Part shown: positions 49,497 to 59,730 of the stretch, piece by piece
Layout of the letters: the number at the start of each line of letters is the position of its first letter
Numbering within the stretch: the stretch's first letter is position 1
From: Selenomonas dianae
Lineage (GTDB): Bacteria; Bacillota; Negativicutes; Selenomonadales; Selenomonadaceae
Assembly: GCF_030644225.1 (NCBI RefSeq)
Contig: NZ_CP128650.1
Span: 1,974,001-2,038,000 of the forward strand
DNA: 64,000 bases
Direction of reading: 5' to 3'
Position numbers and translations under genes: made by a program
The notes under the pieces: generated by a model
What the model was told of the DNA's origin: nothing
The model's input: only the letters and a program-made list of their open reading frames with translations
Database searches by the model: none

Positions 49497-52205
49497 CTAC
49501 GCTTCTTCATTGAGATAGTTCTCCCATATCATCTGATACGCCGCCTCCATCTCGCGGATATAGTGCTCCTGATCCATGACGGGCGATGCCCGCATCCGAT
49601 CCCGCAGTTCCCTGTGCAGCGCATCCAACAGGTCAAGATTGCCCGCAAGCGCCACCGCCGTCTCCACATAGTCCTCCATCCGCTCCGAGGCAAGCTCGGC
49701 AAGCCCGATGTTCGCGAGCAGACTGTAGGTAAAGCGCGTACTGTGCCGCTCCGTATAGTAGGAAACGACGGGTACGCCCATGTAGAGCGCATCGCAGGTC
49801 GTCCCGCCCCCCGGCCACGGGAAGGTATCGAGCGCGATGTCCACATCCAGATAGCGGAGCATATAGTCCTTCGTCGCCTCCTCGAACATGACGCGGCTCA
49901 TATCAAAGCCCAGCCGCCGCATCCGTTCCCACAGCCTCACGGCACAGCCGGACTTGCCCATCGAACTGTTTTTCAGCAGCAGACGGGACTGCGGCACGCG
50001 TTCCAATATTTCCCGCCATGCCGACAGCATCGTATCCTGCAGCTTCACATACTGATTGAACGTCGCAAACACGACATAACCCCGTCTGCGCGCGGGCGTT
50101 CCCTGTGCGGCGGGCAGATGCGTATAACCATTATAGCAGAACTGGCTCGTGAGGCGCAGCAATTTTTCCACATAAAATTGCTCGTTGGCCGCAGGGTCGC
50201 AGAAATGATCCGTCACAAAGTAGTCCACCGCCGGCAGCCCCGTCGTCGCCATGTAGCCCAACCCCGAGATCTGAACGGGCGCGGGCTTCCATGCAAGCGC
50301 AGCAAGCCCGGAATTCGCCGTATGCCCTGCGAGATCAAAGAGAATATCCACCTCGTCGGCGTAGATCTCCCGCGCGATCGCCTCCATATCGCACTGCTGC
50401 GGACGGAGATCCCGCCATGCCGTGACCAGCGTCTGAAAGAACTCCGTGTACTGATCCTCCTTGCCGAGGCTGTAGACATAGACCTCGAACCGCGCCCGAT
50501 CAAATCCCGCAAAAAACGGCCAGATGAAATACTGCATGACGTGCTCGCGGAAATCCCCGGAGATGTAGCCGATGCGAATCTTGTCCTTGTTCCGCCGCCC
50601 GCGATGGGAATAGCGCGGCACGTCGGCAAAGAGCTCCCCGTATCCGCAGCTGCGCCGATAGACCTCCGCCGCCGGAAGATCGACCCCGTTCAACTGAAAC
50701 AGGCTGATCCCGTAGTAAAAGCGGCGCCGATCGTCGCTGTCCGCCGCGTCGGCAGACAGCCGCGCATATGCCGATGCCGTCTCCCCTCCCACGGCGAGTT
50801 CCCCATACTCCGCACACACCTTGATCAGTGCATCGCGCACCTCGGGAACGGCAGGCAGCCCCTCGGCGATGAGCGCCAGTCCTTCCTGCGCCCGCGCAAA
50901 GATCTCCTGCGGCGTTCCGAACGGCTCCGTACGGAGCACCGACAGATAGAGACGCGCCGCCTCACGGTCACGGGGAACCCCCTCCGCCAGGAGCGCCCAA
51001 CGCGCCGCATACGTCCTCTCCCCCAGAAAGAAATACGCCCACGCGAGGCTCATGCGCTGCTCCGGCGCGAGGCGTTCCATGCCGTCCAGAGCGTGTGCCG
51101 CAGAGAGCACCGCCGCCCAGTCCCGCGCCGCTTCCGCGCGTGTGATCTGCGCCGTCAGCTCCTGTGCCGTCCGCCCGTCCCCCCGCAGGAGGAGACGGTC
51201 ATAGGCGCGCTCGACGGCAAACAGAATGGTGTGCGCATCGAACACATCGGAAAGCCGCCAATGCAGACAGCCATGCAGCTCCGACAGCGCCGCAGGATCC
51301 GCAAGCAGACGGCAGACCTCTCCCGCCATCTCCTGCACGGTGTGCACGGGAGGACAGCCCAACTGCGTCAGGACATAGGCAGAGGCATGGTCATATACAA
51401 AGGGCGCAGCCGTCAAAAGCGGCACGCCGTGATCCGCCGCACGGCAGACATCCATGAAATCGACATCCGTCCCGAGCACAAGATCCAGCTCCGCATAGGG
51501 CAGCTCCTCCACGATCTCAAGCACAGATGCCGCCGTCCCCGCCGCTGCCACGCGTGCAACCCCATCCTCCGCGAGCTGCGCCGCGACCGCCGCAGGAAGC
51601 AGCAGACGGACGGCGGGCAGGCGCGGCAGAACATCGGCGAGAACCCCGATGAGCACGTCCCTCCCCTCTGCGGAACAAGCGCCCGCGACCCCGACGGCAG
51701 GAACGCCCGCATCGCGCAGCGGCGCACGATAGGTATAGCGGTGTACGCGCACAAACGGCGTACAGCAGCGCGCAAGAACCGGCTCCCCCGCAACCGTCGG
51801 GAGCTGTGCCGCGAGCTCTGCGGGACAGCCTGCGGCAAGCGAAACGATGTGCGGAGCGGGGCGCAGTGCCATGATGGCGCGTGCCGCCGCATCCGGTGCG
51901 CGGAGCGAGAGATCGACGAGGAGATCGATGCCGTCCCGCCGGATCGCCTCCGCCGCCGCCTGTGCAGAGAGCGTCCCGAGCTCGCGCAGCGGCACCTCCT
52001 TCGAAAAGATTTCGGTATCGCCGCCCGTCCCCGTATGATAGGCATAGACCTCGAACCGCTGTGCGTTATAGCCGGAGAAAAACATCGGCAGAAGATCGCG
52101 CGTACGCCCTCCCCCGAAGTCTGCGGAGAGATAGCCCAGACGGATCTTTCTGCGCCTGTACGCCGCAGCACGGGCTGCCCGCGCCCTTGTCTTTTTTTTC
52201 TTCAT
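49497..52205 (-). CDS. Tandem OGT/SPINDLY-type (GT41) glycosyltransferase
   Basis: A 902-residue protein. The C-terminal half (about 530-902) is a full GT41 domain: KIRIGYISGDFREHVMQYFIWPF, DILFDLAGHTANSGLAALAWKPAPVQISGLGYMATTGLPAVDYFVTD, and ALDTFPWPGGGTTCDALYMGVPVVSY. The N-terminal part (20-330) starts KIRLGYLSADFGGGRTRDLLPMFF and continues as a decayed copy that has lost HTANSG and TTCDAL motifs. TPR-like helices lie between. Such enzymes place GlcNAc on protein Ser/Thr. Flagellin is the probable target. Confidence 0.87.
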   Translation of the reverse strand: MKKKKTRARAARAAAYRRRKIRLGYLSADFGGGRTRDLLPMFFSGYNAQRFEVYAYHTGTGGDTEIFSKEVPLRELGTLSAQAAAEAIRRDGIDLLVDLSLRAPDAAARAIMALRPAPHIVSLAAGCPAELAAQLPTVAGEPVLARCCTPFVRVHRYTYRAPLRDAGVPAVGVAGACSAEGRDVLIGVLADVLPRLPAVRLLLPAAVAAQLAEDGVARVAAAGTAASVLEIVEELPYAELDLVLGTDVDFMDVCRAADHGVPLLTAAPFVYDHASAYVLTQLGCPPVHTVQEMAGEVCRLLADPAALSELHGCLHWRLSDVFDAHTILFAVERAYDRLLLRGDGRTAQELTAQITRAEAARDWAAVLSAAHALDGMERLAPEQRMSLAWAYFFLGERTYAARWALLAEGVPRDREAARLYLSVLRTEPFGTPQEIFARAQEGLALIAEGLPAVPEVRDALIKVCAEYGELAVGGETASAYARLSADAADSDDRRRFYYGISLFQLNGVDLPAAEVYRRSCGYGELFADVPRYSHRGRRNKDKIRIGYISGDFREHVMQYFIWPFFAGFDRARFEVYVYSLGKEDQYTEFFQTLVTAWRDLRPQQCDMEAIAREIYADEVDILFDLAGHTANSGLAALAWKPAPVQISGLGYMATTGLPAVDYFVTDHFCDPAANEQFYVEKLLRLTSQFCYNGYTHLPAAQGTPARRRGYVVFATFNQYVKLQDTMLSAWREILERVPQSRLLLKNSSMGKSGCAVRLWERMRRLGFDMSRVMFEEATKDYMLRYLDVDIALDTFPWPGGGTTCDALYMGVPVVSYYTERHSTRFTYSLLANIGLAELASERMEDYVETAVALAGNLDLLDALHRELRDRMRASPVMDQEHYIREMEAAYQMIWENYLNEEA

Positions 52206-52243
52206 ATCGTCGCCCCTGTTTTACAGCTTTATAACAAATATCG

Positions 52244-53764
52244 TCATTTATCCGCACGCGCTTTAGCGGACAGGGGTGCAGACGCCCACACCTCGGGCGA
52301 CTCCGCCAGACGTCCGATGCGCCGCCGCATCCGCTGTGCCTCGGGCGCGGCGGAGAGCTCCCTGCACACATCCGGCAGAAGGAGCGCGAGCGCCTCTTGG
52401 CTCTCGGGGGCAAAGTCCGCCATCCGCGCCGCCGCCAGTGCCGCCGCACGCTCCATGTCCTCAACGAGGGATGCCGCCGCCGACGCCGCATCCCCCACCA
52501 GGAGAAACCGCTGCCGCAGCGGGAACTTCCGCGTGCTCCTGCGTTCATAGTAAAGGCTCGCACGCGGAAACTCCTCCGCGAGCATGACGGCAAGAAGCGC
52601 CGCATCCTCCTTCGGGTCGAAGAACCCGTTCAGCGTTTCGACCACCGTCGCCTCGTCCACATGGAGATCGTGCAGCAGACGGATGAGGCGGCGGAGAACC
52701 ATGGTCGAACGGGGAGCCATGGACAGAGCGCATCCATACAGGCGCAGCGCCTCCTCCGTTTCCCCGCGCAGAGCCGCCGCCTCCCCGAGATGCGCGTAGG
52801 CGGTCGGCGCGAGAATGCCGGCGTAATCCCCCGCACGGCCGTACTCCTCATGGAGATCCAATCCGGTACGAAATGCCCTGCACGCAGCGGCAAAATACCC
52901 CGCCTCCCACGCATACATTCCGTAGATCAGCGGAAAAACCGCCTTTTTCGGGAACGCCGCCCGCGCCTTCCCGTATGCCGCACAGATCGCCGCATCCCCC
53001 GCCTTCATCAGGATCAGCGACTGGAGGAGAACGGCGTGCGTGCGATCCTCCGAGCCGATCGGCTGATCGCTGCTGTCCCGCGCGAGCTGTGCGTAGTGTG
53101 CCGCCTGCGGATAGTCCTCAAGCGTATAGTAACAGTCCATCAGATGATACTCGTCGAGTGTCCGGAACTCCCCGCGTGCGCGGCGTGCCAACAGGAGATC
53201 GAGGTCGCGCCGCGCCTTCCCCCGGATGATGCGCGGCGAGTATCCCGTATGATAGAGCACGAGCCCCGGTGCCGACACCATCTCGCGCCCCGCATCGCCG
53301 CTCAGATTTTTCACATACTCGTGAATGCTGCCCACAAAGCGGATGTGCGGTGCGCGGCGGAAGATCCGCTGCACCTCTGCCGTCGTTCCGAGCAGCGCCC
53401 CCGTATCCATGTCGATGTTGACGAGGTGGACAATAAAGCCGTCAAAGTTCTTTTTTTGACGGTACTCCTCGATCAGGGGACGCACACGCGGCGCGGACTC
53501 CTCCGTAAAATACTCATCCGCATCGGGAAAGACCACCCAGTCCCCCGACGCCCGATCGAGCGCGAAATTCTTCGCCGCCGCAAAATCGTTGATCCAGTCG
53601 AAGTGAAATACCTGCGCCCCGCCCGCACGCGCGATCTCCACCGTCGCATCCGTCGAGCCCGTATCGACCACGATCATCTCATCGGCAAAGACGCGCATGG
53701 AGGCGAGCCAGCGCGGCAGATTTTCCGCCTCATTCTTCGTGATGACACACGCCGAAATCTTCAT
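52244..53764 (-). CDS. GT2 glycosyltransferase with TPR-like tail
   Basis: A 506-residue protein. The N-terminal 230 residues are GT2: [46 protein letters not shown] and FPDADEY (DxD metal site), then IHEYV and the [15 protein letters not shown] segment. The remainder is helical repeat. It belongs to the SunS/YcdA-like protein glycosyltransferase type. ATGA overlap with the 1304-residue gene shows co-translation. Confidence 0.9.
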   Translation of the reverse strand: MKISACVITKNEAENLPRWLASMRVFADEMIVVDTGSTDATVEIARAGGAQVFHFDWINDFAAAKNFALDRASGDWVVFPDADEYFTEESAPRVRPLIEEYRQKKNFDGFIVHLVNIDMDTGALLGTTAEVQRIFRRAPHIRFVGSIHEYVKNLSGDAGREMVSAPGLVLYHTGYSPRIIRGKARRDLDLLLARRARGEFRTLDEYHLMDCYYTLEDYPQAAHYAQLARDSSDQPIGSEDRTHAVLLQSLILMKAGDAAICAAYGKARAAFPKKAVFPLIYGMYAWEAGYFAAACRAFRTGLDLHEEYGRAGDYAGILAPTAYAHLGEAAALRGETEEALRLYGCALSMAPRSTMVLRRLIRLLHDLHVDEATVVETLNGFFDPKEDAALLAVMLAEEFPRASLYYERRSTRKFPLRQRFLLVGDAASAAASLVEDMERAAALAAARMADFAPESQEALALLLPDVCRELSAAPEAQRMRRRIGRLAESPEVWASAPLSAKARADK

Positions 53765-56700
53765 CGTATCAGCTCCATCAGTTCCCTTGACCTGCGGTGC
53801 GCCCCATCGAGGGCAAGCGCCCGTTCGAGATACCCCTCTGCCTCCGTCCGCCCCCCGAGGCGCAGGGAGGCAAGCGCCATCGCAGAAAGCGCCTCCGCGC
53901 TCTCCCCCTCCATCTCCATGACAAGCGCCCACGCGCGGAGCATCCCCTCACTGCGCTCCGCCGCCGCGAACGCCTCCGCCGCCGCACGCACGACCGCCGC
54001 GCCGTAGCCCGCCGCCGCACGCAGAAACCGCTCCGTCTGCGCCGCGTCCGCATAATGGATAAACGCCTCGCGCACGAGATCATATCCCTCCCGCGTGCGG
54101 GGAAGCTCCACCGCATCCGGTTCGTCCCAGTGCCGCCAGAAATCGCGCATACTCTTTGGGAGCAGACCGCGCAGACGATGATAGAGCGCCATGCCCCCTA
54201 TATCGTGCGTACGTTCCAGACACAGCAGGATTTCGGGCATCGCACGCACATGACCCGCCATTTCCGCCACGAGCAGCTGCCCCGCCTCAGTCGGCGGCAC
54301 ATCCCGCAGACGCGCGTAGATCTCGGGCGCAGGGATCGCCGTTCCCGTCATGCGGGAACATACGGCACGCGCCTGCTCCGCCAGCGCACATCTGCCATAG
54401 CTGTCCGCAAACCGCGCGAGGTAGGAGAGCGCCGCCGCATCCGTGCCGCAGCGCTCACAGAGCGCATCGAGCAGCTGTGCAGGAGCATCCGCCGCGTGCA
54501 GCTCCGCATAGACATCGAGCGCCTCCTCCCGCGCCGTATCGGAGGCGAGGGCGCACGCACACGCCGCCTCCGCCGCAGACCTGTCGCCCGCCGCCAACAG
54601 CAGACGCGCCCGCGCCGCCTGTACCTCGCCTTCCCATGCGGCGAAGTCACTCGCCTCCCCGCCCGCATCGGCAGGGCGTTCCGACAGCGTGACCGCACGT
54701 GTCAGCGATGCAAGCGCATCCGCCTCCTCCCCTGCCGCCGCCAGCAGTAGCCCGAGACGACCGTGGAAATCGGGGAGCGCGGGAAACGCGCAGCACGCCG
54801 CCCGCGCCGCCGCAACCTGCGCCGCAAGCGGCACACACTCCTTCTCCATCGCGTCGAGCAGCAGGTGATGGAGATGGCTCTGCCCGCCGATGGACGTGAC
54901 CGTTTCCTCCAGTGCCGCACGCGCATAGACGAGAGCCGAGGCATATTTCCCAAGCCCGTAATAGGTATCCGCGAGATAGCGGCAGTCCCCCGGCTGCAGC
55001 CCCTCCTCTGCAAGATGCCGCTCCATCAGCGCGAGATTGCGCTCGTGCTTGGCACGGATGCGCCCCGCCGAATAGCCGACATGGCGGATCGGGAGCGCGA
55101 CCGGCTCATGAGAGACCGTCGGCACCCCGCCCTCCTTCCGCAGCGCCTCATGCACCCGTCCCGTGTAGAACAGCCCGCGCCCCATGCGCAGGAGGCGGAT
55201 GTGCGGCGCACGCCCCAGTTCCCTACCGCCCGCATCCTCGTCGATGTGGACAATCGGCAGCAGCACCGCATCCACATGGGGCATCGTCACATCCACCATC
55301 GCCAGATAGCCGCGCACCTCCGTCGGATCGAAAAAGGACTCATCCGCATCCGGAACCGCCGCCCAGTCGCCCGTCGCGATGGCAAGCGCGGCATTGCGGG
55401 CGGCGGCGAAATCGTCCCGCCACGCGAAATCCGACACCCGCGCCCCTGCCGCCTCCGCCAGTTCCCGCGAGCCGTCCCGCGAACCCGTATCGACGACAAC
55501 GCGCTCGTCGGCATAAGAGGCGGCATTGTCCAGCCATGTCCCCAGATCCCGCCGATCATCGCGCACAAAGACCGCCGCCGTGATCCGCAGAGCCGCCGCC
55601 CGCGCCGCGATCCGCTGCCAGAGTTCTGTGCGCCCGCGCAGCTGCGCACGCATCTCCTCGGAAAACGAGCACGGCTCCAGCCCCGTCTGTGCGCCTGCCG
55701 CCATGGCACGCTCCGCCGCCGCGCACGCCTCCCCATACCGATGGCAGGCGGCAAGCGCCTCCGCATATTCCGCGTGCATCTCGGGCAGCTCGGGAAACGC
55801 CTCCGCCGCCGCCCGCGCAAGTGAGAGACGCTTGTCCCGCAGCGCGGGATGCGCTGCGTAAAGACGCAGCAGAATGCGATACGAACAGCTCGCATAGACG
55901 ACCGGCTGCCGTCCGCGTCCGACATCGAGGAGCGCATAACGCTCCGCCATCGCCGCGTCGCCGAGATTGTCATACGTCTCCGCGAGATACCGCCAGCAGC
56001 GTTCGGGCGCATCCGTGGAATCCATCTCCGCCAACAGGAGGCGCAGGTTGCGCTCCCCCTTGGCGCGGGTCAGCGCCGCCGAGTAGCCCGTATGCACGAG
56101 CGTCAGAAGCGCCGGATCGACCCGGCAGGCGGACGGCACAGCACCGTCCGCCGTCCGCAGCTCCTCGTGAATCCGCCCCACATAGCGCAGCCCCCTCTGC
56201 GCCCGAAAGATGCGCGGCGCATACGAATCGAGCAGCACCGCGCCCGTCTCCTCATCAATGTTATGCCACGGGAGGAGCAGCACATCCGCCGCCCCCGCGT
56301 CCGCCTCGGCAATGACCGCACGCAGATGCGCACGCGTTTCTGCCGAGAAGTATTCATCCGCATCGACAAATACGACCCAATCTCCCGTGACACGGGCGAG
56401 CGCCGCATTGCGTGCGGCGGCAAAGTCGTCCTGCCATGGGACGTGATAAACCGCCGCCCCCATGGACGCCGCCACCGCCGCCGAGCCGTCCGCCGAGCCC
56501 GTATCAACGACAATCCGTTCATCCACCGCATCGCACAGACTCTCCATGGACTTCCTCAGATGTTCCGCATCATCGCGGACAATATAGCACGCCGTAATCC
56601 GAAGCCCATCGTCCCGCACCGTATCTCTCTCCCCTCCGCAGGACTGCGCCCGCGATTCCGCCTGTATATTCATGTGTTCGTGGATCTGCGCAAGACGCGC

Positions 56701-57675
56701 CGCAACGCGCCCTGCAACCGCATCGTTGAAAAACGAGGCGTCCGCACCGTGCGCTCCGCCCGCCGCATAGCGATCCAACGCCGCCGCAAGGTTCTCCGCC
56801 GCCTCCGCATAACGCCCAAGCCCGCAGAGAATCATCCCGCGCTGTGCATGGAAATCGGGCAGATGCGGAAACCGCGCAAGCGCCTCCTCCGCAAGTGTCA
56901 GCATCTCCTCATCAGGATAGTGGAGCGCACGCATGGACTCGATCATCTGATGATAGATCCTGCTCTCATTCCCGATGAAGCGATGATCGCTGTAGAGAGC
57001 CTCCTTCGAGAGCGCGAGGGCACGCGCATAGTCCTTTTTCCCAAAATAGCAGTCCGCAAGGTAGAAGGCATGGCTTGCCGTCCTGCCGTGCAGCTCTGCA
57101 TCGCGTTCCAACAGGGCAATGTTGCGGCGGATCTTCTCCGGCCCGCGCTCCTTGCGATAGCCCGTATGCCCTGCGTCGAGACGCGCATCCGCATAGGCGA
57201 GAACGTGCTCCTTCCCGTCGTCCCGAACGATCTGCTCATGAATCGGACCCGCATAGTGCATCCCGACCCGCCGAAAGATCCGCGGGCTGCGCTCATAGAC
57301 GGCATCCGTCCGATCCTCCGCCGTCAGAAAACTGCAAAGCAAAATCATCAGAACATCCGCATCGGGTGTCATTCGCAGCGTGTCCGCAATGCCCGCCCGC
57401 ACCTCCTCCGGATGGAAGAAATACTCGTCCGCATCAAGGAATATCACATAGTCCCCCGTCGCATGGCGCAGTGCCTCATTCCGTGCCATGGAGAAATCAT
57501 CCTGCCACACGACATCGTAGAGATCCGCATGATACGCTGCGGCTGCCGCCGCGACAGCGGGCGCCCCCGCCGTCGAGACGACGATCCGCTCGTCCGCCGC
57601 CGGTGCGGTGGACGCAAGCGAACGGCACAGCTCCTCTGCCTCATCCTTGACAATCCAACAGGCGGAGATCTTCAT
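53761..57675 (-). CDS. Giant glycosyltransferase with three GT2 domains
   Basis: A 1304-residue protein from ATG at 57675 (AAGGA site, 8 bases). Three GT2 domains repeat: [20 protein letters not shown] with FLDADEYFF (1-230); [20 protein letters not shown] with FVDADEYFS (about 370-600); and [20 protein letters not shown] with VPDADESFF (about 700-920). Each is followed by a helical TPR-like stretch, and the last 380 residues are helical only. All three keep the DADE metal site. It is the first gene after the flagellin gene in the same direction, separated by a terminator. Tandem domains may add sugars in sequence. Confidence 0.88.
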   Translation of the reverse strand: MKISACWIVKDEAEELCRSLASTAPAADERIVVSTAGAPAVAAAAAAYHADLYDVVWQDDFSMARNEALRHATGDYVIFLDADEYFFHPEEVRAGIADTLRMTPDADVLMILLCSFLTAEDRTDAVYERSPRIFRRVGMHYAGPIHEQIVRDDGKEHVLAYADARLDAGHTGYRKERGPEKIRRNIALLERDAELHGRTASHAFYLADCYFGKKDYARALALSKEALYSDHRFIGNESRIYHQMIESMRALHYPDEEMLTLAEEALARFPHLPDFHAQRGMILCGLGRYAEAAENLAAALDRYAAGGAHGADASFFNDAVAGRVAARLAQIHEHMNIQAESRAQSCGGERDTVRDDGLRITACYIVRDDAEHLRKSMESLCDAVDERIVVDTGSADGSAAVAASMGAAVYHVPWQDDFAAARNAALARVTGDWVVFVDADEYFSAETRAHLRAVIAEADAGAADVLLLPWHNIDEETGAVLLDSYAPRIFRAQRGLRYVGRIHEELRTADGAVPSACRVDPALLTLVHTGYSAALTRAKGERNLRLLLAEMDSTDAPERCWRYLAETYDNLGDAAMAERYALLDVGRGRQPVVYASCSYRILLRLYAAHPALRDKRLSLARAAAEAFPELPEMHAEYAEALAACHRYGEACAAAERAMAAGAQTGLEPCSFSEEMRAQLRGRTELWQRIAARAAALRITAAVFVRDDRRDLGTWLDNAASYADERVVVDTGSRDGSRELAEAAGARVSDFAWRDDFAAARNAALAIATGDWAAVPDADESFFDPTEVRGYLAMVDVTMPHVDAVLLPIVHIDEDAGGRELGRAPHIRLLRMGRGLFYTGRVHEALRKEGGVPTVSHEPVALPIRHVGYSAGRIRAKHERNLALMERHLAEEGLQPGDCRYLADTYYGLGKYASALVYARAALEETVTSIGGQSHLHHLLLDAMEKECVPLAAQVAAARAACCAFPALPDFHGRLGLLLAAAGEEADALASLTRAVTLSERPADAGGEASDFAAWEGEVQAARARLLLAAGDRSAAEAACACALASDTAREEALDVYAELHAADAPAQLLDALCERCGTDAAALSYLARFADSYGRCALAEQARAVCSRMTGTAIPAPEIYARLRDVPPTEAGQLLVAEMAGHVRAMPEILLCLERTHDIGGMALYHRLRGLLPKSMRDFWRHWDEPDAVELPRTREGYDLVREAFIHYADAAQTERFLRAAAGYGAAVVRAAAEAFAAAERSEGMLRAWALVMEMEGESAEALSAMALASLRLGGRTEAEGYLERALALDGAHRRSRELMELIR

Positions 57676-57743
57676 CCGACACATCCTTTCTGCACAGTGG
57701 TATCTGTTCATTATACGCGATTACGGGCGTTTTCGCAAAGAAA

Positions 57744-57775
57744 AAGAACCCCTCCCCATGAGGGGAGAGGTTCTT
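57744..57775 (-). terminator. Terminator of the flagellin gene
   Basis: Stem 57744-57757 with 57762-57775 (one mismatch), 4-base loop, and a T-rich run on the minus strand, 28 bases after the flagellin stop. It separates high-level flagellin transcription from the glycosylation genes. Confidence 0.85.
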
Positions 57776-57803
57776 ATCGTCCGTTCGTAACTGCCGAAGC
57801 GAA

Positions 57804-59129
57804 TTACTGGAGGAGCGAGAGGACAGCGGAGCTGTTCTGGTTCGCCTGCGCGAGCATGGACTGCGCAGCCTGGAGCAGCACGTTGTTCTTCGTGTAGTTC
57901 GTCATTTCCTTCGCCATGTCGGAGTCGCGGATCGTGGACTCGGAGTTCTGCACGTTCTCGGACTGCGTCGTGAGGTTGGAGCTGGTGTAGTTCAGACGAG
58001 CCTGGATTGCACCGATGTTCGCCTGCTCGTCGAGCGCCTTCTGGAGCGCCGTCTCAAGCGTGTTGATCGCAGCGTTTGCCTTCTCCTGCGTCTGAACGCT
58101 GAGAACCTGACCGTCCGTGCCCTTGATGCCGAGGGCGAGGGAACGCATATCCGTCATGCTGACCTTGATCGCCTGGTTCGCCTTGACACCCGTCTGGAGG
58201 ACGAGGGAGTTGTCAGTGGACTTGTTCTCTGCGCGGATGCGCTCGTTGAACGCGTCAAGCGCCGTGTTCGCCGTCTTGCGGATCGCGCCCGTGTTGTCCG
58301 TGATCGAGATCGTGAAGGACGAGATCTGCGCAGTCGTCCCGGAGTCTGCAGCGGTGAGCGTGAGCGCCGTCTTGTTGTCCGCTGTGTAGACCGTGTTGCC
58401 CGCCTTGTCAAGGCCGACCGTCGACGAGTTCTGCGTGGTCTTGACGAGATCCGTGCCCTTTACCGACTCCGTCCCGTTGAATGCTACATTCCCGAGGATT
58501 TCAGAGAGCGAATTGGTGCCAACCTTGATCGTCGTCGAGTAGGTTCTGCCCTCACGGACATAGGACACCGTGACGTTGTCCGTTGCCTGGATGTTGAGGC
58601 TCTCATCCGTGCGGCTCTTGAGCTGCGTCAGAGCAGAACCCCACGCGGAGGACGTGCTCAGCGCCGTGTTCGTCAGCGCCGTGCAGGTCGCCGTACCCTC
58701 GCTGTTGCGCGAGCCGTCGACGAGGTACTTGCCGTTGTACGTTGCAAGCGCGTTGTCGTCGATCTGGTCAACCATCTGGTTGATCTCTTTCTGGATCGTG
58801 CGGCGATCCTCATCCGTGTTCGTGTCGTTCGCTGCGTTGATCGCCTTCTCCTTGAGGGTCTTGAGGATCTCGACCGTGCTGGAGACAGCGCCCTCAGCGG
58901 TGCGCATCATGCTGTTGCCGTTCTGCGTGTTCTGGTTGTCCTGATCGAGCGAACGGATCTGGACGCGCATACGCTCGGAGATCGCATACCCGGACGCATC
59001 GTCGCCCGCGCTGTTGATCTTCATGCCCGAGGAGACCTTCTGGAGGCTCTTGCTGAGTGCCGACTGGTTCTTGTTCAGGATGTTGAGCGTGTTGACCGCC
59101 GGCATGTTGTTCTTAACTACCATTGCCAT
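57804..59129 (-). CDS. Flagellin
   Basis: A 441-residue filament protein. The N-terminal D0/D1 helices (KNMPAVNTLNILNKNQSALSKSLQKVSSGMKINSAGDDASGYAISERM) and C-terminal D1/D0 helices (NIGAIQARLNYTSSNLTTQSENVQNSESTIRDSDMAKEM ... LAQANQNSSAVLSLLQ) are fully conserved. The variable middle (about 150-330) is rich in Ser, Thr and Asn, offering many O-glycosylation sites. It has its own promoters, a long leader with CsrA-type sites, and a following glycosylation island. It lacks a signal peptide, as expected for type III export. Confidence 0.97.
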   Translation of the reverse strand: MAMVVKNNMPAVNTLNILNKNQSALSKSLQKVSSGMKINSAGDDASGYAISERMRVQIRSLDQDNQNTQNGNSMMRTAEGAVSSTVEILKTLKEKAINAANDTNTDEDRRTIQKEINQMVDQIDDNALATYNGKYLVDGSRNSEGTATCTALTNTALSTSSAWGSALTQLKSRTDESLNIQATDNVTVSYVREGRTYSTTIKVGTNSLSEILGNVAFNGTESVKGTDLVKTTQNSSTVGLDKAGNTVYTADNKTALTLTAADSGTTAQISSFTISITDNTGAIRKTANTALDAFNERIRAENKSTDNSLVLQTGVKANQAIKVSMTDMRSLALGIKGTDGQVLSVQTQEKANAAINTLETALQKALDEQANIGAIQARLNYTSSNLTTQSENVQNSESTIRDSDMAKEMTNYTKNNVLLQAAQSMLAQANQNSSAVLSLLQ

Positions 59130-59136
59130 GTGTAAA

Positions 59137-59169
59137 TTCCTCCCTGGTGTGGTTCCGGTTCTTCCGGAA
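59137..59169 (-). promoter_or_regulatory. Candidate CsrA-binding leader of flagellin mRNA
   Basis: In the message a hairpin TTCCGG-AAGAA-CCGGAA (59169-59153) lies just before the ribosome site, which itself reads GGGAGGAA. The several GGA triplets, one set in the ribosome site, fit CsrA control of flagellin translation as in Bacillus; csrA and fliW lie in the same cluster. Confidence 0.5.
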
Positions 59170-59295
59170 GTTGAATGTATGTGCGGACATCCGTGCCCGC
59201 TGTATAATAGGCAAGTGACGCGTCTATCCTGACCGGCTGCTAGCTAGCCGTCCATGGCAGCCGCCCCGCTTGCTTATTATCGCCTTACATAAAGT

Positions 59296-59321
59296 ATATC
59301 GTCATGCAGAGGACATACTTA
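59296..59321 (-). promoter_or_regulatory. Sigma-28-like promoter of flagellin
   Basis: On the minus strand TAAG (59321-59318), 14-base spacer, GACGATAT (59303-59296), one base from GCCGATAT. It predicts a leader of about 160 bases, containing the palindrome GCTAGCTAGC. Confidence 0.5.
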
Positions 59322-59338
59322 AGTAATTGACTGCAAAT

Positions 59339-59367
59339 ATTTTACTTTTTTTTGCACCGTTTGTCAA
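59339..59367 (-). promoter_or_regulatory. Sigma-70-type promoter upstream of flagellin
   Basis: On the minus strand TTGACA (59367-59362), 17-base spacer, TAAAAT (59344-59339). It lies 19 bases after the fliT stop and just upstream of the sigma-28-like site. Confidence 0.6.
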
Positions 59368-59385
59368 GCGATTTCCGCCCCTCGC

Positions 59386-59730
59386 TCAGTACCTGCGGTT
59401 CAGATGCGAGCCAAGCGGACTCGCCCCCGCGAGGTCATAGCTGTGTACGGCGGCGTTCTGCCGGCGCGAGCGGTTCAGCCACGCGCGCGCCTTGTATTGG
59501 ATCTGCATCTCAAGCGGTGTCAGCTCCGCCTCCAGTGCCGACCACTCCGCGCCGCCCCGATAGGGATCGGCGGGGAGCGCCCGCAGGAGAGTTACGATCC
59601 GTTCGCGCTGATCGACGAGATCAATGAAGGTGTCGATCTCATCCGCATCCACGAATTTCATCATCTCGTGCGTGAGCATACGGTACTTCTCCCAGAGGGC
59701 GCGTGCCGCTGCATAGCTCTCATCCGGCAT
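59386..59730 (-). CDS. FliT-like flagellar chaperone
   Basis: A 114-residue mainly helical protein (ARALWEKYRMLTHEMMKFVDADEIDTFIDLVDQRERIVTLL ... LTPLEMQIQYKARAWLN) with low specific similarity. Its position after fliS, with an 11-base overlap, is where FliT-type chaperones are found. GGAG is 8 bases before the ATG. FliT binds the filament cap protein FliD before export. The assignment depends on context. Confidence 0.65.
   Translation of the reverse strand: MPDESYAAARALWEKYRMLTHEMMKFVDADEIDTFIDLVDQRERIVTLLRALPADPYRGGAEWSALEAELTPLEMQIQYKARAWLNRSRRQNAAVHSYDLAGASPLGSHLNRRY

Noticed and set aside
49305-52550. A very long plus-strand open frame opposite the GT41 gene
   Set aside because: Its product is Arg/His-rich with no domain, and it mirrors the real minus-strand gene, which has clear GT41 motifs and correct codon bias.
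55849-57897. Long plus-strand frame opposite the triple-GT2 gene
   Set aside because: Shadow frame in GC-rich DNA; no ribosome site, no motifs, basic low-complexity product.
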